This document shows positions 29,088-39,260 of a stretch of DNA of 64,000 nucleotides, in pieces. The DNA comes from JADJOY01 sp016713535 [NCBI: Deltaproteobacteria bacterium] (GTDB taxonomy: Bacteria > JADJOY01). The stretch lies in assembly GCA_016713535.1 (NCBI GenBank), contig JADJOY010000017.1, forward strand, positions 1 through 64,000, read 5' to 3'. A model generated the notes under the pieces. It worked only from the letters and a program-made list of their open reading frames with translations, did not search any database and was not told the DNA's origin. Position 1 is the first letter of the stretch, and every line of letters begins with the position of its first letter. The position numbers and the translations under genes were made by a program.

Positions 29088-29612
29088 TCAGGCTTTGGCG
29101 GATGGCTCGCCCGGCGGCGCCGCCGCGGCGGGCTCGGCGTCGGGGTGGCGCACCAGGTCGATCATCAGCATACCCACCCCCACCACGATCGCGATGTCGG
29201 CGACGTTGAACGCCGGCCAGTGGTAGCGACCGCGATAGAAGTCGAGGAAGTCGATCACCTCGCCGAGGCGGATGCGGTCGATCAGGTTTCCGATCGCGCC
29301 CCCCAGCACCAGGCTGAGCGCGGTGACCAGCCCCCAGCGGTCGTCGGGTGCCTTGCGGATCATCCCCACCACGAGAGCGATCGCCGCGACCGAGAGCACC
29401 AGGAACACCGGTCCGCGCACCGTCGGGCTCATGCTCGCGAACAGCCCGAACGCGCCGCCGCGGTTGCGCACGTGCACCAGATCGAAGAGACCCTCGATCA
29501 CCGGCACGTGGTGGGCGAGCGCGATGCGCACGTTCACGAGCTGCTTGGTCCACTGGTCGAGCGCGGCGGCGAGCGCCGACACCGCGATCAACACGATCCA
29601 TTTCGACTTCAT
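29088..29612 (-). CDS. lspA: Lipoprotein signal peptidase (signal peptidase II)
   Basis: 174-residue inner-membrane aspartyl protease that removes signal peptides from lipidated prolipoproteins. Four helices and all family motifs are present: DQWTKQLV, VRNRGGAFG, GGAIGNLIDRI, VIDFLDFY and FNVADIAIV. Catalytic aspartates are Asp121 and Asp139 by homology. The C-terminal tail (residues 155-174) is Ala/Pro-rich. Located 40 bases upstream of lgt, so the two sequential enzymes of lipoprotein maturation are co-transcribed. Confidence 0.95.
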   Translation of the reverse strand: MKSKWIVLIAVSALAAALDQWTKQLVNVRIALAHHVPVIEGLFDLVHVRNRGGAFGLFASMSPTVRGPVFLVLSVAAIALVVGMIRKAPDDRWGLVTALSLVLGGAIGNLIDRIRLGEVIDFLDFYRGRYHWPAFNVADIAIVVGVGMLMIDLVRHPDAEPAAAAPPGEPSAKA

Positions 29613-29786
29613 GCGGATGGCTCGATCCTGTTGCGCGAGGCGCGGACGGCAGGCTCAGGCTGGGACGACGGCTGACGCGGGACCGGCCGGAACGGGAACT
29701 GCGCGCTCGCGCGTTCGGCGCGATCCGAGCGCGCTCCCCGGATCCTCCGCCACGCGGCGGGAGGCGGACGGTGCGCGGGTGGAGGA

Positions 29787-30104
29787 TCAGCCCTTGGGGG
29801 TGAGGAGCTCGCCGAGCACGGCGTGGAGCACGCCCTCGCCGTGACCTGCGAGCTTGGTGAACTCGGCCCGGTCGAGGTAGACGCCGCCGCACCAGCCGCA
29901 CTGGTCGATGCGCATGCCGCGGAAGCGAGTCTCGGTGAGCTCGTTTCCGCACTTCGGGCAGTGCATCCAGTGCGCGAGCCGGAGCTGCTCGGCCTGCTGA
30001 GCGGCCTGCCTGAGCGCGGCGTGGTCGCCCTGCTCCTTGATCTTCTCTTCCTCGACCTGCGCGAAGAACTCCTCTTCCTCGTGGCTCGGCTTCTTCACAC
30101 TCAT
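29787..30104 (-). CDS. Zinc-ribbon (zf-TFIIB-like) protein
   Basis: 105 residues. An acidic/glutamine-rich helical N-terminus (EEEEFFAQVEEEKIKEQ) precedes a four-cysteine zinc ribbon: CPKCGNEL and CGWCGGVYLDRAEF. This domain family (zf-TFIIB, PF13453) is widespread in bacteria with unknown biochemical role. Start ATG at 30104. It follows the PilZ-protein gene by 41 bases and precedes lspA. Confidence 0.85.
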   Translation of the reverse strand: MSVKKPSHEEEEFFAQVEEEKIKEQGDHAALRQAAQQAEQLRLAHWMHCPKCGNELTETRFRGMRIDQCGWCGGVYLDRAEFTKLAGHGEGVLHAVLGELLTPKG

Positions 30105-30145
30105 GGCGCGACCTCGGACCTCCTGGATTCACTCGGAAAAACGCG

Positions 30146-30926
30146 TCAGTTCGGATTCTCGTCCATGCCGATCATGGTCTTGCCGTACACGTCCGGCATG
30201 CGCTTCAGCACCCGCTCCACGTAGGCCTTGATGCGCTCGTGCATCTCGGGCTGCATCTCGCGGAACTTGAGGCCGAGCCCGGGGAGCATCGCGGACTTGC
30301 GGTCCATGCGCGGCGCCTTGTAGACGACCTCGCCGACGGCCTCGATCACCTCGGAGATCTCGGGCAGCTTGACCTTCACCTGCACCGGAGTGCCGAGCAT
30401 GTAGTTGGCTTCGGTGACGATGAACGCGCCGCCTTCGCTGATGTCCTTGAGCATCGCGTCGCGGGGCTTGTCGCTGCCGGCCCAGAACTCCACCATGATC
30501 TCGGCGGGCGCGCGGGGATGCTGGCGGCGGTTGGCCGTGACCTGCTGGGGATGAAAGAACGCGTTGAGGGCGAAGTGCACCTCGGTCTTCGAGGTGCGTG
30601 ACTCGAAGAACCACTCGACGCCGTGACGGCGCAGGTTCGCGATGAGAGCGGCGTCTTCCTGGGCGTTGCGGAACGCGACCACGTGTGGCCGCGTCGGCGC
30701 CCCCTTGGGCGGTAGGGTCTTGAGGAGACCGAGAGCGTCGACCTCCGCGAGGTGCGGATCGATGACGAGCACGGTGTTGTCGGCGCGCGCGCCGCGAAGC
30801 GCCCCGAGCGCCTCGACCTTCTTGGTGACCACCACCGGCCCAGCCCGATTCGCGAACCAGCTCCGCGACCGGCCCGCGGAAATGGTCGTTCTCCCCGCAG
30901 AGGATCACACGCTGCTGTCCGGCCAT
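30146..30926 (-). CDS. Receiver-like/PilZ-domain protein (frameshifted)
   Basis: About 259 residues after correcting one slip near 30835-30842 within a GGCCGGTGGTGG run. The N-terminal domain (RVILCGENDHFRGPVAELV ... VLVIDPHLAEVDALGLL) looks like a receiver lacking the usual paired acidic residues. The C-terminal PilZ domain has RRQHPRAPAEI and DISEGGAFI, the c-di-GMP-binding RxxxR and D/NxSxxG pattern. It should therefore read cyclic-di-GMP levels, for example for motility or surface organelles. ATG at 30926 follows AAGGAG. Without correction the intact downstream frame begins at an internal start at 30835. Confidence 0.8.
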
Positions 30927-31109
30927 GCCTGCTCCTTCCCCCGCGTTCCAAGAGCCTCGGTGTAGCTTTCTTCGTGGTCGATGAGAAGACCTCGCACCCG
31001 CTTCGCCGAACGCGGGCCGGCGGCCTCGTGGGGCACCGGCGGCGGGTAGCCGGTCGGCGCGGTGCCGTCCGGCCCACGAGCGGGCGACGGCCCGCGCGCG
31101 CGGTCGATC

Positions 31110-32360
31110 TCAGCCACCCGCGGCCGCGCGCGTGTCGGGATGGTCTCCACCCCCGTCGCGGTCGTCGGTCGCCCCCCGAGCCCGGTTCAAGTGCCACTCG
31201 GTCCGGTCCGCCCTGAGCGGCGGCTGCGCGAAGCGAGCCCCCATCCGCAGGAAATCCTCCTCGGTGATGGTCATGAACGCCTCGACCACCCGAGGGTCGA
31301 ACTGCCTGCCCGAGAAGCGCGCGATCTCCTTGCGAGCGACCTCGAGCGAGCGCCCGGCGCGATAGGGGCGGTCGGAGGTGATCGCGTCGCAGGTGTCGGC
31401 GACCGCGAACAACCGCGCGCCGATCGGGATCTCCTCGCCCTTGAGCCCCTGCGGGTAGCCCGTGCCGTCCCATTTTTCCTGGTGACAGAGCACGATCTTC
31501 GAGGCCTCGCGCAGGAACGAGATGCCCTCGATCGCCTTGAAGCCGATGACCGAGTGCGTCTCCATCACCATTCGCTCCTCGGGCGTGAGCGGGCCGGGCT
31601 TGAGCAGGATCGAGTCCGGGATGCCGACCTTGCCGATGTCGTGGAGCAGGGCGCCGCGCCAGATGTCGACGAGCTGCTCGTCGGGAACGCCGAGGCGGCG
31701 GCCGATCTCGATGGTGTATTCGGTGACGCGCTGCGAGTGGCCCTCGGTCTCGGTGTCCTTGAGCTCGAGGAGCGCCGAGATCGCGCGCAGGGTCTCGTCG
31801 TAGGCGAGGCGCAGGTCGACGTGCGCCTGCTGCAGGTCGCGGTGCGCGCGCCGGAGCTGATCGGTGCGCTCGATGACCTTCTCCTCGAGCTGCTTCTGGT
31901 ACTGCTGGTTTTCCAGGATCAGGCCGCGCTTCTGCAACGCGCGGCTCACCGCGATCAGGATCTCGTCGATCTGGAACGGCTTGATGATGTAGTCCTCGGC
32001 GCCGAACTTGAGGGCTTCCACCGCCGTCTCGACCGTCGCGTAGCCGGTCATGACGATCGTCATGATGTTGCGGTCCAGCCGCGCGATGTGGTGCAGGATC
32101 TCGATGCCGCCCACAGAGGGCATCTTGAGGTCGGTGAGCACGAGATCGAACGGCACCGCGTTGATGCGCTGGATGGCGAGCGCGCCGCCGCCCGCGGTCT
32201 CGACGTCGTAGCCCTCGCCGGTGAGCACCTCTTCCAGGAACTGGAGGATCACCCGCTCGTCGTCTACGACCAGGATGCGGGTGTGCGGGCTCGACTTGGA
32301 GGAGCGCTCCGCCGCGCCTCTGGACGTGGGATCGGCGGGAGTGGGCGGGGTGGCGTTCAC
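31110..32360 (-). CDS. Response regulator with HD-GYP domain
   Basis: 416 residues. Receiver (phospho-acceptor Asp about 77 in FDLVLTDLKMP), coiled-coil linker (about 150-205), then HD-GYP: HSQRVTEY, LLHDIGKVGIPDSIL, THSVIGFKAI and HQEKWDGTGYPQGLKG. All metal ligands and the GYP triad are kept, so it should hydrolyse c-di-GMP when phosphorylated. The tail (residues 390-416) is low-complexity and hydrophilic. GTG at 32360 is the best in-frame start after the preceding gene's stop; its ribosome site is poor. Together with the PilZ protein 200 bases away it suggests local c-di-GMP signalling. Confidence 0.9.
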   Translation of the reverse strand: MNATPPTPADPTSRGAAERSSKSSPHTRILVVDDERVILQFLEEVLTGEGYDVETAGGGALAIQRINAVPFDLVLTDLKMPSVGGIEILHHIARLDRNIMTIVMTGYATVETAVEALKFGAEDYIIKPFQIDEILIAVSRALQKRGLILENQQYQKQLEEKVIERTDQLRRAHRDLQQAHVDLRLAYDETLRAISALLELKDTETEGHSQRVTEYTIEIGRRLGVPDEQLVDIWRGALLHDIGKVGIPDSILLKPGPLTPEERMVMETHSVIGFKAIEGISFLREASKIVLCHQEKWDGTGYPQGLKGEEIPIGARLFAVADTCDAITSDRPYRAGRSLEVARKEIARFSGRQFDPRVVEAFMTITEEDFLRMGARFAQPPLRADRTEWHLNRARGATDDRDGGGDHPDTRAAAGG

Positions 32361-32376
32361 GGCGGCCGCCGGCGCG

Positions 32377-32607
32377 TCACTTCTCGTCGGCGGGCAGGAT
32401 CTCGAGGCTGGCGAGATCGAGCACCGGGACGTCGTCACCCTTGGCGTTGGTGGGCACCGCCTCGATGGCGAGCTCGGCGGCGCTGAAGGTCGGGACCCCG
32501 TCGCTCGGGCGCGTCGCCTGGCTGCGGGCGAATCGCTCGCGCACCCGTCCGAACTCGAGGATGGCCTCGACCTGGGCGCGCGGGACTTCGATCTTGACTC
32601 GGGCCAT
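32377..32607 (-). CDS. Small hypothetical protein
   Basis: 76 residues, soluble, with an amphipathic helix near the N-terminus (VEAILEFGRVRERFARSQ) and an acidic end (LASLEILPADEK). No family recognised. ATG at 32607; it ends 16 bases before the HD-GYP gene and is probably part of its operon. Confidence 0.55.
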   Translation of the reverse strand: MARVKIEVPRAQVEAILEFGRVRERFARSQATRPSDGVPTFSAAELAIEAVPTNAKGDDVPVLDLASLEILPADEK

Positions 32608-32711
32608 GAGCGACGAAACTCCGCGGCAAGACTACCCATTCGACCCGCCCCGAGCAAGCGCCGGGTGTCGCGGGGCCGGCCCGGGCACCTCGGCTGCGGG
32701 GGCGCCCCGGG

Positions 32712-33883
32712 TCAAGGGGGCGGCGCGAGCACGCGCGCGTAGACCTGCGCCATGCGCTCGACCAGCGGCGGCCACAGGTGCTCGCGCTCGAAGTGGGCGC
32801 GGGCGCGGGTGCCGAGGCGGGCGCGAAGCTCGGCGTCGTCGAGGAGGCGCACCACCCCGGCGGCGACCGCCTCGGGGTCGTGAGGTGGCACGAGCAGCGC
32901 CGTTTCGAGGTGCTCGAGCCCTTTCGCCGAGGGCGCCGCGGCGACGATCGCCTTGCCCGCGGCCATGTAGTTCAAGAGCTTGATCGGGAAGCCGAACTGC
33001 ATCGCGCTCAGGCTCACCGCCACGTCCGACACCGCGAGCAGCTCGCGCATGCGCTCGAAGTTGCCGTCGCGGATCGGCGTGACGCTGCCGGGGGGAAGGC
33101 CGGCCTCGCCGCTGGTCGCGGTGACGTCGGGATCGTGGGACGCGACCACCAGGTGAGCGTCGGGCCGCGCCTTGCGGACCGCCGCGAAGGCCCGCCACAG
33201 GATCGGCAGGTTCTGGTAGCGGCACAGGTTGCCCGCGAACACCACCTTGGGGCCGGGCGGCAGCCCATGGCGGCGCTCGAGCGCCCGGCGGTCGGCCGGC
33301 TCGAAGCGCGGATAGTCGAGGCCGGGAGGCACGAGCTCGATGCGCTCGGGCGCCACTCCGCCGGCGCGCAACAGCTCGACCATGTCGCCGCTCACCCGCG
33401 ATCGCGGCGTCGGCGTGCCCGCGGCACGGTGCGATCGACCAGCCACCCCAGGCCACCGGCGACGCGGCGCGCGAAGCGCCCCGCGAAGTAGGTCGGCAGC
33501 TCGTCGGCGAGCCCGGTGTGGCCGTGATAGACGACCGGCACTCCGGAGTAGGTGCGCACCATGTAGCCGGCGATCGCGGCCTCGAAGCTGTGCGCGTGGA
33601 TGACCTCGACGCGGTGACGCCTCACCACCCGCGCGAGCGTGAGCGCGAGCAGCGCGTCGACCACCGGCTTGAGCGGGCTCGGCCCCGACGACGTCTTGCG
33701 GTAGCGCTTGACCGCGGGCACGCGGTGGAGGCGGTAAGCGCGCGACGCCCGCGGCTCGATGCCGAGGTGATAGGCGACGACGTGCACCTCGTGCCCCGCG
33801 ACCCCGAGCCGGTGGGCGAGCTCGTCGATGAGTACCTGCGAGCCTTGCGGCCACGCGAACGGACACGCGGCGACGATCGCCAC
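32712..33883 (-). CDS. Family GT4 glycosyltransferase (frameshifted)
   Basis: About 390 residues across one slip near 33395-33425. N-terminal Rossmann half: FAWPQGSQVLIDELAHRL, VIHAHSFEAAIAGYM, VVYHGHTGLADELP. C-terminal half: KVVFAGNLCRYQNLPILWRAF, MQFGFPIKLLNYMAAGKAIVA, in which the last is the GT4 donor-binding E/F-G-P region. It transfers a sugar from a nucleotide donor, probably to an envelope glycan or glycolipid. GTG at 33883 is the only credible start. It lies at the end of a block with phosphatase-superfamily membrane proteins, supporting an envelope role. Confidence 0.82.
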
Positions 33884-34067
33884 GGTGGGCTTCGCCGCGC
33901 CGGAACGAGACGTCGACGTCTCGAGCTCGGGCAGCGCACTCGCGTAGCGGTGCGGGCCGCGTCCGGCGCGGCGCCCGTGCTCGACCAGGGCCTCGGCGAG
34001 CGGCGCCGTGGTGCGCGCCGCCGAGGCGGTCGCCGCCGCGCGCGCGCCTCGGAGGGTTCGATCGCCG

Positions 34068-35815
34068 TCATTCGAGGTAACCGAGCGCGCGCATGCGACG
34101 CTCGATGGCGCGCGCGGACGAACGAGCGTACCACCGCGATTCCACCGGCGGCGCGGGGCTCGCGGCGGCGTCGGTTCGCGGTGAGATCGTGAGCACGTCG
34201 GCGCGCGCGATGCCGTCGAGACCGTCGGGAACCGGCAGGGCGACCGCCGCGAGCAGGGTCGGTAGCACGTCGGCGACGCCCGCGCCCGCGATCTCGCCCG
34301 CGGCCCGGATCGTCGGGCCCGCGCACGCGAAGATGCCGTGGGCGCGGTGCACTCCGTCCATGCCGCGCCCCTTGGCGCCGAAGCCGGCGCGCGGATCGAT
34401 GCGCGCGATCGCCGCCACCCCGGGGCCCTCGGTGCGCAAGCACGCCACGCGGTAGCCGTCCACCACCGCGGGCTCGACCACCAGATCGGCGGCGAAGCGC
34501 GCGAACGGGCCGTGGACGGCGTCCTCGCGCGGCACCACCCGCGCGACCAGCCGTGCGCCGGTGGCGGGGTCGGTGAGCGCCTCCAGGCACTCGATCACGC
34601 GCGCGCGCGCGCTCGTAGTCGGGCGCCGGGGGCGACCGTCCCCTCGGCGTCGCGCCCGCGCACCTCGGAGCCGCACTCCGGGGGCGTAGTCGACCTCGTC
34701 GGCGACCGCGAGCGTGCGCGACCAGTCGATCGCCGCGTAGCGGCCGGCCGACTCGAGGCGCGCCGCGGGGGCTCCGCCCGCGAACCGGAACGCGCGCTCC
34801 TGGAGGCGCGCCGGCAGCACGCGCAGGGCGAGCTCGCGGAGCGCGCTCGCGGAGGCGGGACGCGCCGAGGTCGCGTCGCTCCGCCACGCGAGGAGCCCCG
34901 CCTCGGCGAGCGCGGCGTTGAGGTGGAGCGCGGTCGTGGAGCTGCCCTGGAAGCCGTGGTCCGACACCACCGCGACCACCGCGTCAGGACCCGCCCGCTC
35001 GACGATCCGCCCGAGCCACGCGTCGAGGGAACGGTGGATTCGCAGGATGGCGTCGCCGAGGGCGGAGCACGCGCGGCGTCGAAGCGCGGCGAGCGCGGAT
35101 CGTGGAAGCGCCAGAAGTGGTGCGAGACCGTGTCGGACTCGCCGAGCACCGCGACCAGCAGCGCGGGCTCGACCTCGCGCGCCAGGTCGAGCACCAGCGA
35201 CGCCTTCTCGTGGAGGCCGACGAGCAGCCGGGTGAGTGCCTGCTCGTGCCAACCCGGACCGATCGAGAGCTCTTGCACGTCGGCGAACCGGAAGCGCGCG
35301 TAGCGCTCGCGGCGCGCGCGCCACTCGCCGCGCGGATGGACGAAGGAGCGATCGATGCCGGTCGTGACCGGTCCGTCGAAGCCGGACACGAACACGCCCC
35401 GGATCGGGTCGGGCGGGTAGGTGCCGGGCACCGCGACCACCACCGAGGCGAGCCCCTCGCGATCGAAGCGTCGCCACAGCGTCTCGCCACGGCGATCGCT
35501 CGCGGAGAGGAAGCGGATGGCGTGGCGGCCCGGGACCGGCTGGGTGAAGTCGGTGATGCCGTGGCGCCCCGGGTTCACCCCGGTGAAGATCGAGGTCCAG
35601 GCCGGGAAGGTGGCCGGTGGCGTGGTCGACGCGAGCGGCCCCCACGCCCCGCGCGCCATGAGCCGCGCGAGGTTGGGGAGCTCGCCTTCGCGCGCCCAGC
35701 GGAACGCGAGCTCCGGGTCCGCGCCGTCCCAGCCGACGACGACGAGGCGCGGCTTGCGCCCGTCGCCCTGCTCCGCGCGCCGAGCGCGCGGGCTCGAGCC
35801 GAGCGGGTCGCTCAG
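34068..35815 (-). CDS. Type I phosphodiesterase / alkaline-phosphatase-superfamily protein (several frameshifts)
   Basis: About 580 residues. N-terminal VVVGWDGADPEL metal site and STTPPATFPAWTSIFTGVNPGRHGI nucleophile region, then LGESDTVSHHFW, VVSDHGFQ and AHGIFACAGP, all classical for nucleotide pyrophosphatase/phosphodiesterase-like enzymes. One base is missing near 35070. Around 34610-34690 the expected segment (VRGRDAEGTVAPGA then DYERARA) is spread over three frames within 75 bases. No ATG, GTG or TTG lies in frame before the N-terminal motif; the frame begins at the upstream stop, where CTG at 35815 would overlap it as CTGA. It probably transfers or hydrolyses phospho-groups on envelope components. 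Confidence 0.72.
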
Positions 35816-38800
35816 TGGTCTCCCTGCGCGTAGCCGAGCGACTCGAGGCGCTCCTTCTCGGCCGCGCTCATCTCCTGCTCGTGGCTCGCCTGCGCCGCGC
35901 CCTTCTGCGCGTCCTCGAGCTTGGTCGAGAGGAGCTGGCCGAGGCGCACCGCCGCTGCGGGCGGCTCGCCCGAGCGCAGCAGATCCTTCTGCTCGCCCGG
36001 GTCGGCGGCCAGGTCGTAGAACTCGCGCTCGGCGAGGCCGCGGGGGTTGTCGGGGTTGGCGGTGATCAGCTTCGAGGCGCCGGTGCGCAGCGACTGCAGG
36101 ATATTCCCCTCGTGGTCGTTGTCGGCGACCGCCACGCGGTCACCGTCCTCGGTGCCGAGGTCGATGCCCTGAAACGTGGCCGGCACGGCGATCCGAGCCC
36201 ACGTGAGCAGCGTCGGCGCGACGTCGATCGTGCGCACCACGTGGGTGTCGCGGGGACCGGGTGCGAACGAGGCCCCCGCGGGCGGCTTCACGATCAGCGG
36301 CACGTGCAGGGCTTCCTGGTAGAGCGTCTGACCGTGCCACCAGCCGCCGTGCTCCTGGAACTCCTCGCCGTGGTCGGAGGTGAGGACGATGCCGGTGCTC
36401 GAGCTCAGGCCCTTCCGGGTCATGTGGTCGAGGAGGCGCCCGATCTCGCCATCCATGTAGCGGACCTCGCCCAGGTAGGTCTCGTGGTAGAGCTTGGCCT
36501 TCGAGGGATCCGGGTTGTCCTCGCTGACGCGCGCGTAGGCCACGCCGTTCCACGGGTGGACGAAGAACGGGTCGTGCGGGTCCATGTAGTGGACGACCAG
36601 GAAGAAGGGCCCCTTCTCCGCGTTGGCGTCGAGCCACCTCGCCGCCTCGTCGGTGACGACGTCGGCGGGCTGGTAGTAGTTGCGGACGTTCTTGCGGTTC
36701 GAGAGGTACTTCTCGTTCACCATCCGCAGGATCTGGTAGATGTTGAGCTCGCTCGAGAGCTCACGCGCGCCGAACAGGAAGTCGGGGGAGAGGTACGTGA
36801 AGCTCTCGAAGCCGCGGTCGAAGCCGTACTTGGCGGCGACGTTGAAGTTGTTCACGAACGCGCCGGTGCGGTAGCCGCTCGCCGCGAGCAGCTCGGCGAC
36901 GGTCGGGAAGCCCTCGCGCGGCAGCAGGCTGTTCTTCTCGCGCGCGGTGTGGGTGGTCGGAATCAGGCTCGTGAAGAGCGACGCGAACGACGGGCGCGTC
37001 CACGACGCCTGGCTGTTCGACTGCTCGAACACGATCCCCGCGTTGGCGATCGAGTCGATGTGCGGCGTGGGGTTGTCGGCCGCGCCGTAGGCGCCGAGGG
37101 CGTCGGCGCGCAGGGTGTCGACCACGATCAGCACCACGTTCGGCGCTCCCTCGGGAGCAGCGCCGCCCTCGATCTCGCGGGTGATGGCGGGGAAGCCGGG
37201 GCGCGGGATCGCGAGCAGCGCGATCCCCGAGACGCCCACCAGCATCGCCGCGCTCGCCGCCGCGAGCTTCCCGGGGCGCCCCTCGGGATCGCGGCCGAAG
37301 AGCCGTCCCAGCAAGGCGCCGATCGCCATGCCGACCACCGCGGCGAATGCGACCACGCCGAGCTGGACCACGATGCCCTTCGCCGACATCACCTTGAGCG
37401 ACTCGTGGAACAGGTCGCGGAACACCCGGAAGCGGGTGAGCACGGTGCCGAGGGCGAAGATCACCGTGCCGGCGTGAAAGCCCGCGGTGGCGCGCCACTC
37501 GCTCACCTGCGCCAGCCACGGCGCGATCGCCGCGAGGCCGACGCCCGTGCCCGCGCCCATCAGCGCGCCCAGCACGCCATAGGCGAAGATCGCGTAGGGG
37601 AAGAGCGCCGGGTCGTGAGTCTCGCCGGACGCGCCCTGCAGCACGTAGGCGGCCTCGGCGATGCCGACCAGCGCGCCACCGACGATGCCGCCCGCGACCC
37701 CGGTGAGGATCAGGCCGAGCGGCGGCGGCGGCGGGCTCGCCGGCTCGCCGGGAGCGGCGCTGGAGCGGGCCGAGCTGTCGCCGTCCTCGCTCGTGGCACC
37801 CCACATCCCGGCCGAGCCCTCCGCGACGTCGGTGAGCTCGCGTCCGTCGACGCGCACGTACGCCGGCCGGTAGCCGCTGCGCCGCGACCACCACCAGAAC
37901 ACGCCGAACAGGGTCAGCGCCTCGGCGGCCCAGAAGCCGAGGGCGGCCGAGATGATCGACTGGCTCACGCCGATGTGCTTGGCGAGCAAGAGCGCCTGGA
38001 CGATCTCGCGGACGCCTTCGCCGGCGATCGTGAAGGGGCTGATGACCGTGGCGAAGATCTGGATCGACGAGCCGAAGGTGATCGCCCAGAACTGGGCACC
38101 CTTGGCCCCCACCGCGAGCGCGGTCAGGTAGTACATCGCGGCGGTGGTGAAGTGGACCAGAAAGCTGAGCACCAGCACCGCGACCAGCGTCCCCTTCTTG
38201 TCGCGGTACGCCGCCGCCGCGCGGTTCACCCGCGAGATGAAGCCCTCGATCTTGCCGCGCCCGGGCAGCGGCACGCGGTCGAGGAAGAACTGGATCACCT
38301 GGGGATAGAAGAGGATCGCGAGGAACACCGCGATCGCGCCCACCGCCACCGGCACCGTGACGCCGACCACCATGCCGGCATGGTCGCCGAGGATGTGGTA
38401 GCCGAACGGCAGCGCCACCAGGAACGTGAGGAAGATGCCGATGACGCCGAACACCTTCTCGATCGCGGTGGCGGCGGTCGCCTCGATGCCGCGCCGCGAG
38501 TAGAAGGCCGCGTCCCACAGCTTGTAGCCGTCGAGGCCGATGGTGGACGGCAGAAAGGTGCCGAGGAAGCGCCCCACCAGGAACGTGCCGAAGGTGTGCC
38601 GCCAGAACGGGAACTCGATGCCCTGGCCGAGCAGCAGGAGCTGCCAGCGGTACATGCTGGCGAGGACGCCCACCATCTTGAGCGCCGCGGCGAGCAGGCA
38701 GAACACCACGAACGTGCCGATGGAGATCTGCGGCAGGTAGGCGCGGATCGCCTCGAAGGTGGTGATCTTCGCGATCGGCGCGAGTCGCCCGCTGCGCCCG

Positions 38801-39123
38801 TCGGCGAGCTTGACGGTCGCCCCCTCGGGGAGGCGCACCGCGGTGGAGTCGATCAGGACCGTGCGCGCGTCGCTCACGGTGCCCGTGCCGTGGCCCAGGT
38901 AGGTCAAGGGCTCGCCGCTCGGGACCTCGACCTTGCCGGCGCCGTGGACGTTGACGGTGACGCGATCCCGCACCGGGATCTGGTGCATGAAGAGCAGGTA
39001 GAAGGCCCCGACGGTGACGACCGCCTTGAACGACACCGTGATCGTCGAGCGCACACCCGACGGCAGCCACTGCCACGCCGCGCGGATCGCACCCCAGAGA
39101 GTTCGTTGAGCTGGCTGCACCAT
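35812..39123 (-). CDS. Fusion of a flippase-like membrane domain and a sulfatase/phosphotransferase domain
   Basis: 1103 residues. N-terminal: one TM then a soluble insert (about 50-115), then an eight-helix LPG-synthase-TM/flippase-like domain (about 130-430; GRFLGTFLPSTIGLDGYKLWD, SPFTIAGEGVREIV). Middle: a second membrane block (about 480-630). C-terminal sulfatase fold (about 655-1080): VVLIVVDTLRADALGAYGA, SWTRPSFASLFTSL, HYMDPHDPFF, TSDHGEEFQEHGGWWHGQTLY. The nucleophile position is Thr (about 709), not Cys/Ser of CxPSR sulfatases, so it may be a phosphoglycerol- or phosphoethanolamine-type transferase rather than a true sulfatase. Fusion suggests moving and modifying one lipid-linked substrate. 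Ends overlapping the next gene. Confidence 0.85.
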   Translation of the reverse strand: MVQPAQRTLWGAIRAAWQWLPSGVRSTITVSFKAVVTVGAFYLLFMHQIPVRDRVTVNVHGAGKVEVPSGEPLTYLGHGTGTVSDARTVLIDSTAVRLPEGATVKLADGRSGRLAPIAKITTFEAIRAYLPQISIGTFVVFCLLAAALKMVGVLASMYRWQLLLLGQGIEFPFWRHTFGTFLVGRFLGTFLPSTIGLDGYKLWDAAFYSRRGIEATAATAIEKVFGVIGIFLTFLVALPFGYHILGDHAGMVVGVTVPVAVGAIAVFLAILFYPQVIQFFLDRVPLPGRGKIEGFISRVNRAAAAYRDKKGTLVAVLVLSFLVHFTTAAMYYLTALAVGAKGAQFWAITFGSSIQIFATVISPFTIAGEGVREIVQALLLAKHIGVSQSIISAALGFWAAEALTLFGVFWWWSRRSGYRPAYVRVDGRELTDVAEGSAGMWGATSEDGDSSARSSAAPGEPASPPPPPLGLILTGVAGGIVGGALVGIAEAAYVLQGASGETHDPALFPYAIFAYGVLGALMGAGTGVGLAAIAPWLAQVSEWRATAGFHAGTVIFALGTVLTRFRVFRDLFHESLKVMSAKGIVVQLGVVAFAAVVGMAIGALLGRLFGRDPEGRPGKLAAASAAMLVGVSGIALLAIPRPGFPAITREIEGGAAPEGAPNVVLIVVDTLRADALGAYGAADNPTPHIDSIANAGIVFEQSNSQASWTRPSFASLFTSLIPTTHTAREKNSLLPREGFPTVAELLAASGYRTGAFVNNFNVAAKYGFDRGFESFTYLSPDFLFGARELSSELNIYQILRMVNEKYLSNRKNVRNYYQPADVVTDEAARWLDANAEKGPFFLVVHYMDPHDPFFVHPWNGVAYARVSEDNPDPSKAKLYHETYLGEVRYMDGEIGRLLDHMTRKGLSSSTGIVLTSDHGEEFQEHGGWWHGQTLYQEALHVPLIVKPPAGASFAPGPRDTHVVRTIDVAPTLLTWARIAVPATFQGIDLGTEDGDRVAVADNDHEGNILQSLRTGASKLITANPDNPRGLAEREFYDLAADPGEQKDLLRSGEPPAAAVRLGQLLSTKLEDAQKGAAQASHEQEMSAAEKERLESLGYAQGDH

Positions 39124-39260
39124 CGGTCGGGGGTCTCCGGGAACCAGGTGGTGGGTCGAGACGCGGTCGCGTCGTGGGCGCCCGTCCGCCGGGCGGGGTC
39201 AGGTCGGGTTCGGACGAGCGCGCGGCGGCGGTGATTCGACCGCGGCCGCGCGTACGACGA

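Noticed and set aside
32435-32629. Alternative frames over the 76-residue gene before the HD-GYP gene
   Set aside because: The frame at 32377-32607 has balanced amino acid composition; the others are arginine-rich shadows.
38300-39123. A separate bona fide lysylphosphatidylglycerol synthase
   Set aside because: Only the membrane domain of that family is present; the catalytic aminoacyl-transferase domain is missing and a sulfatase fold follows instead.
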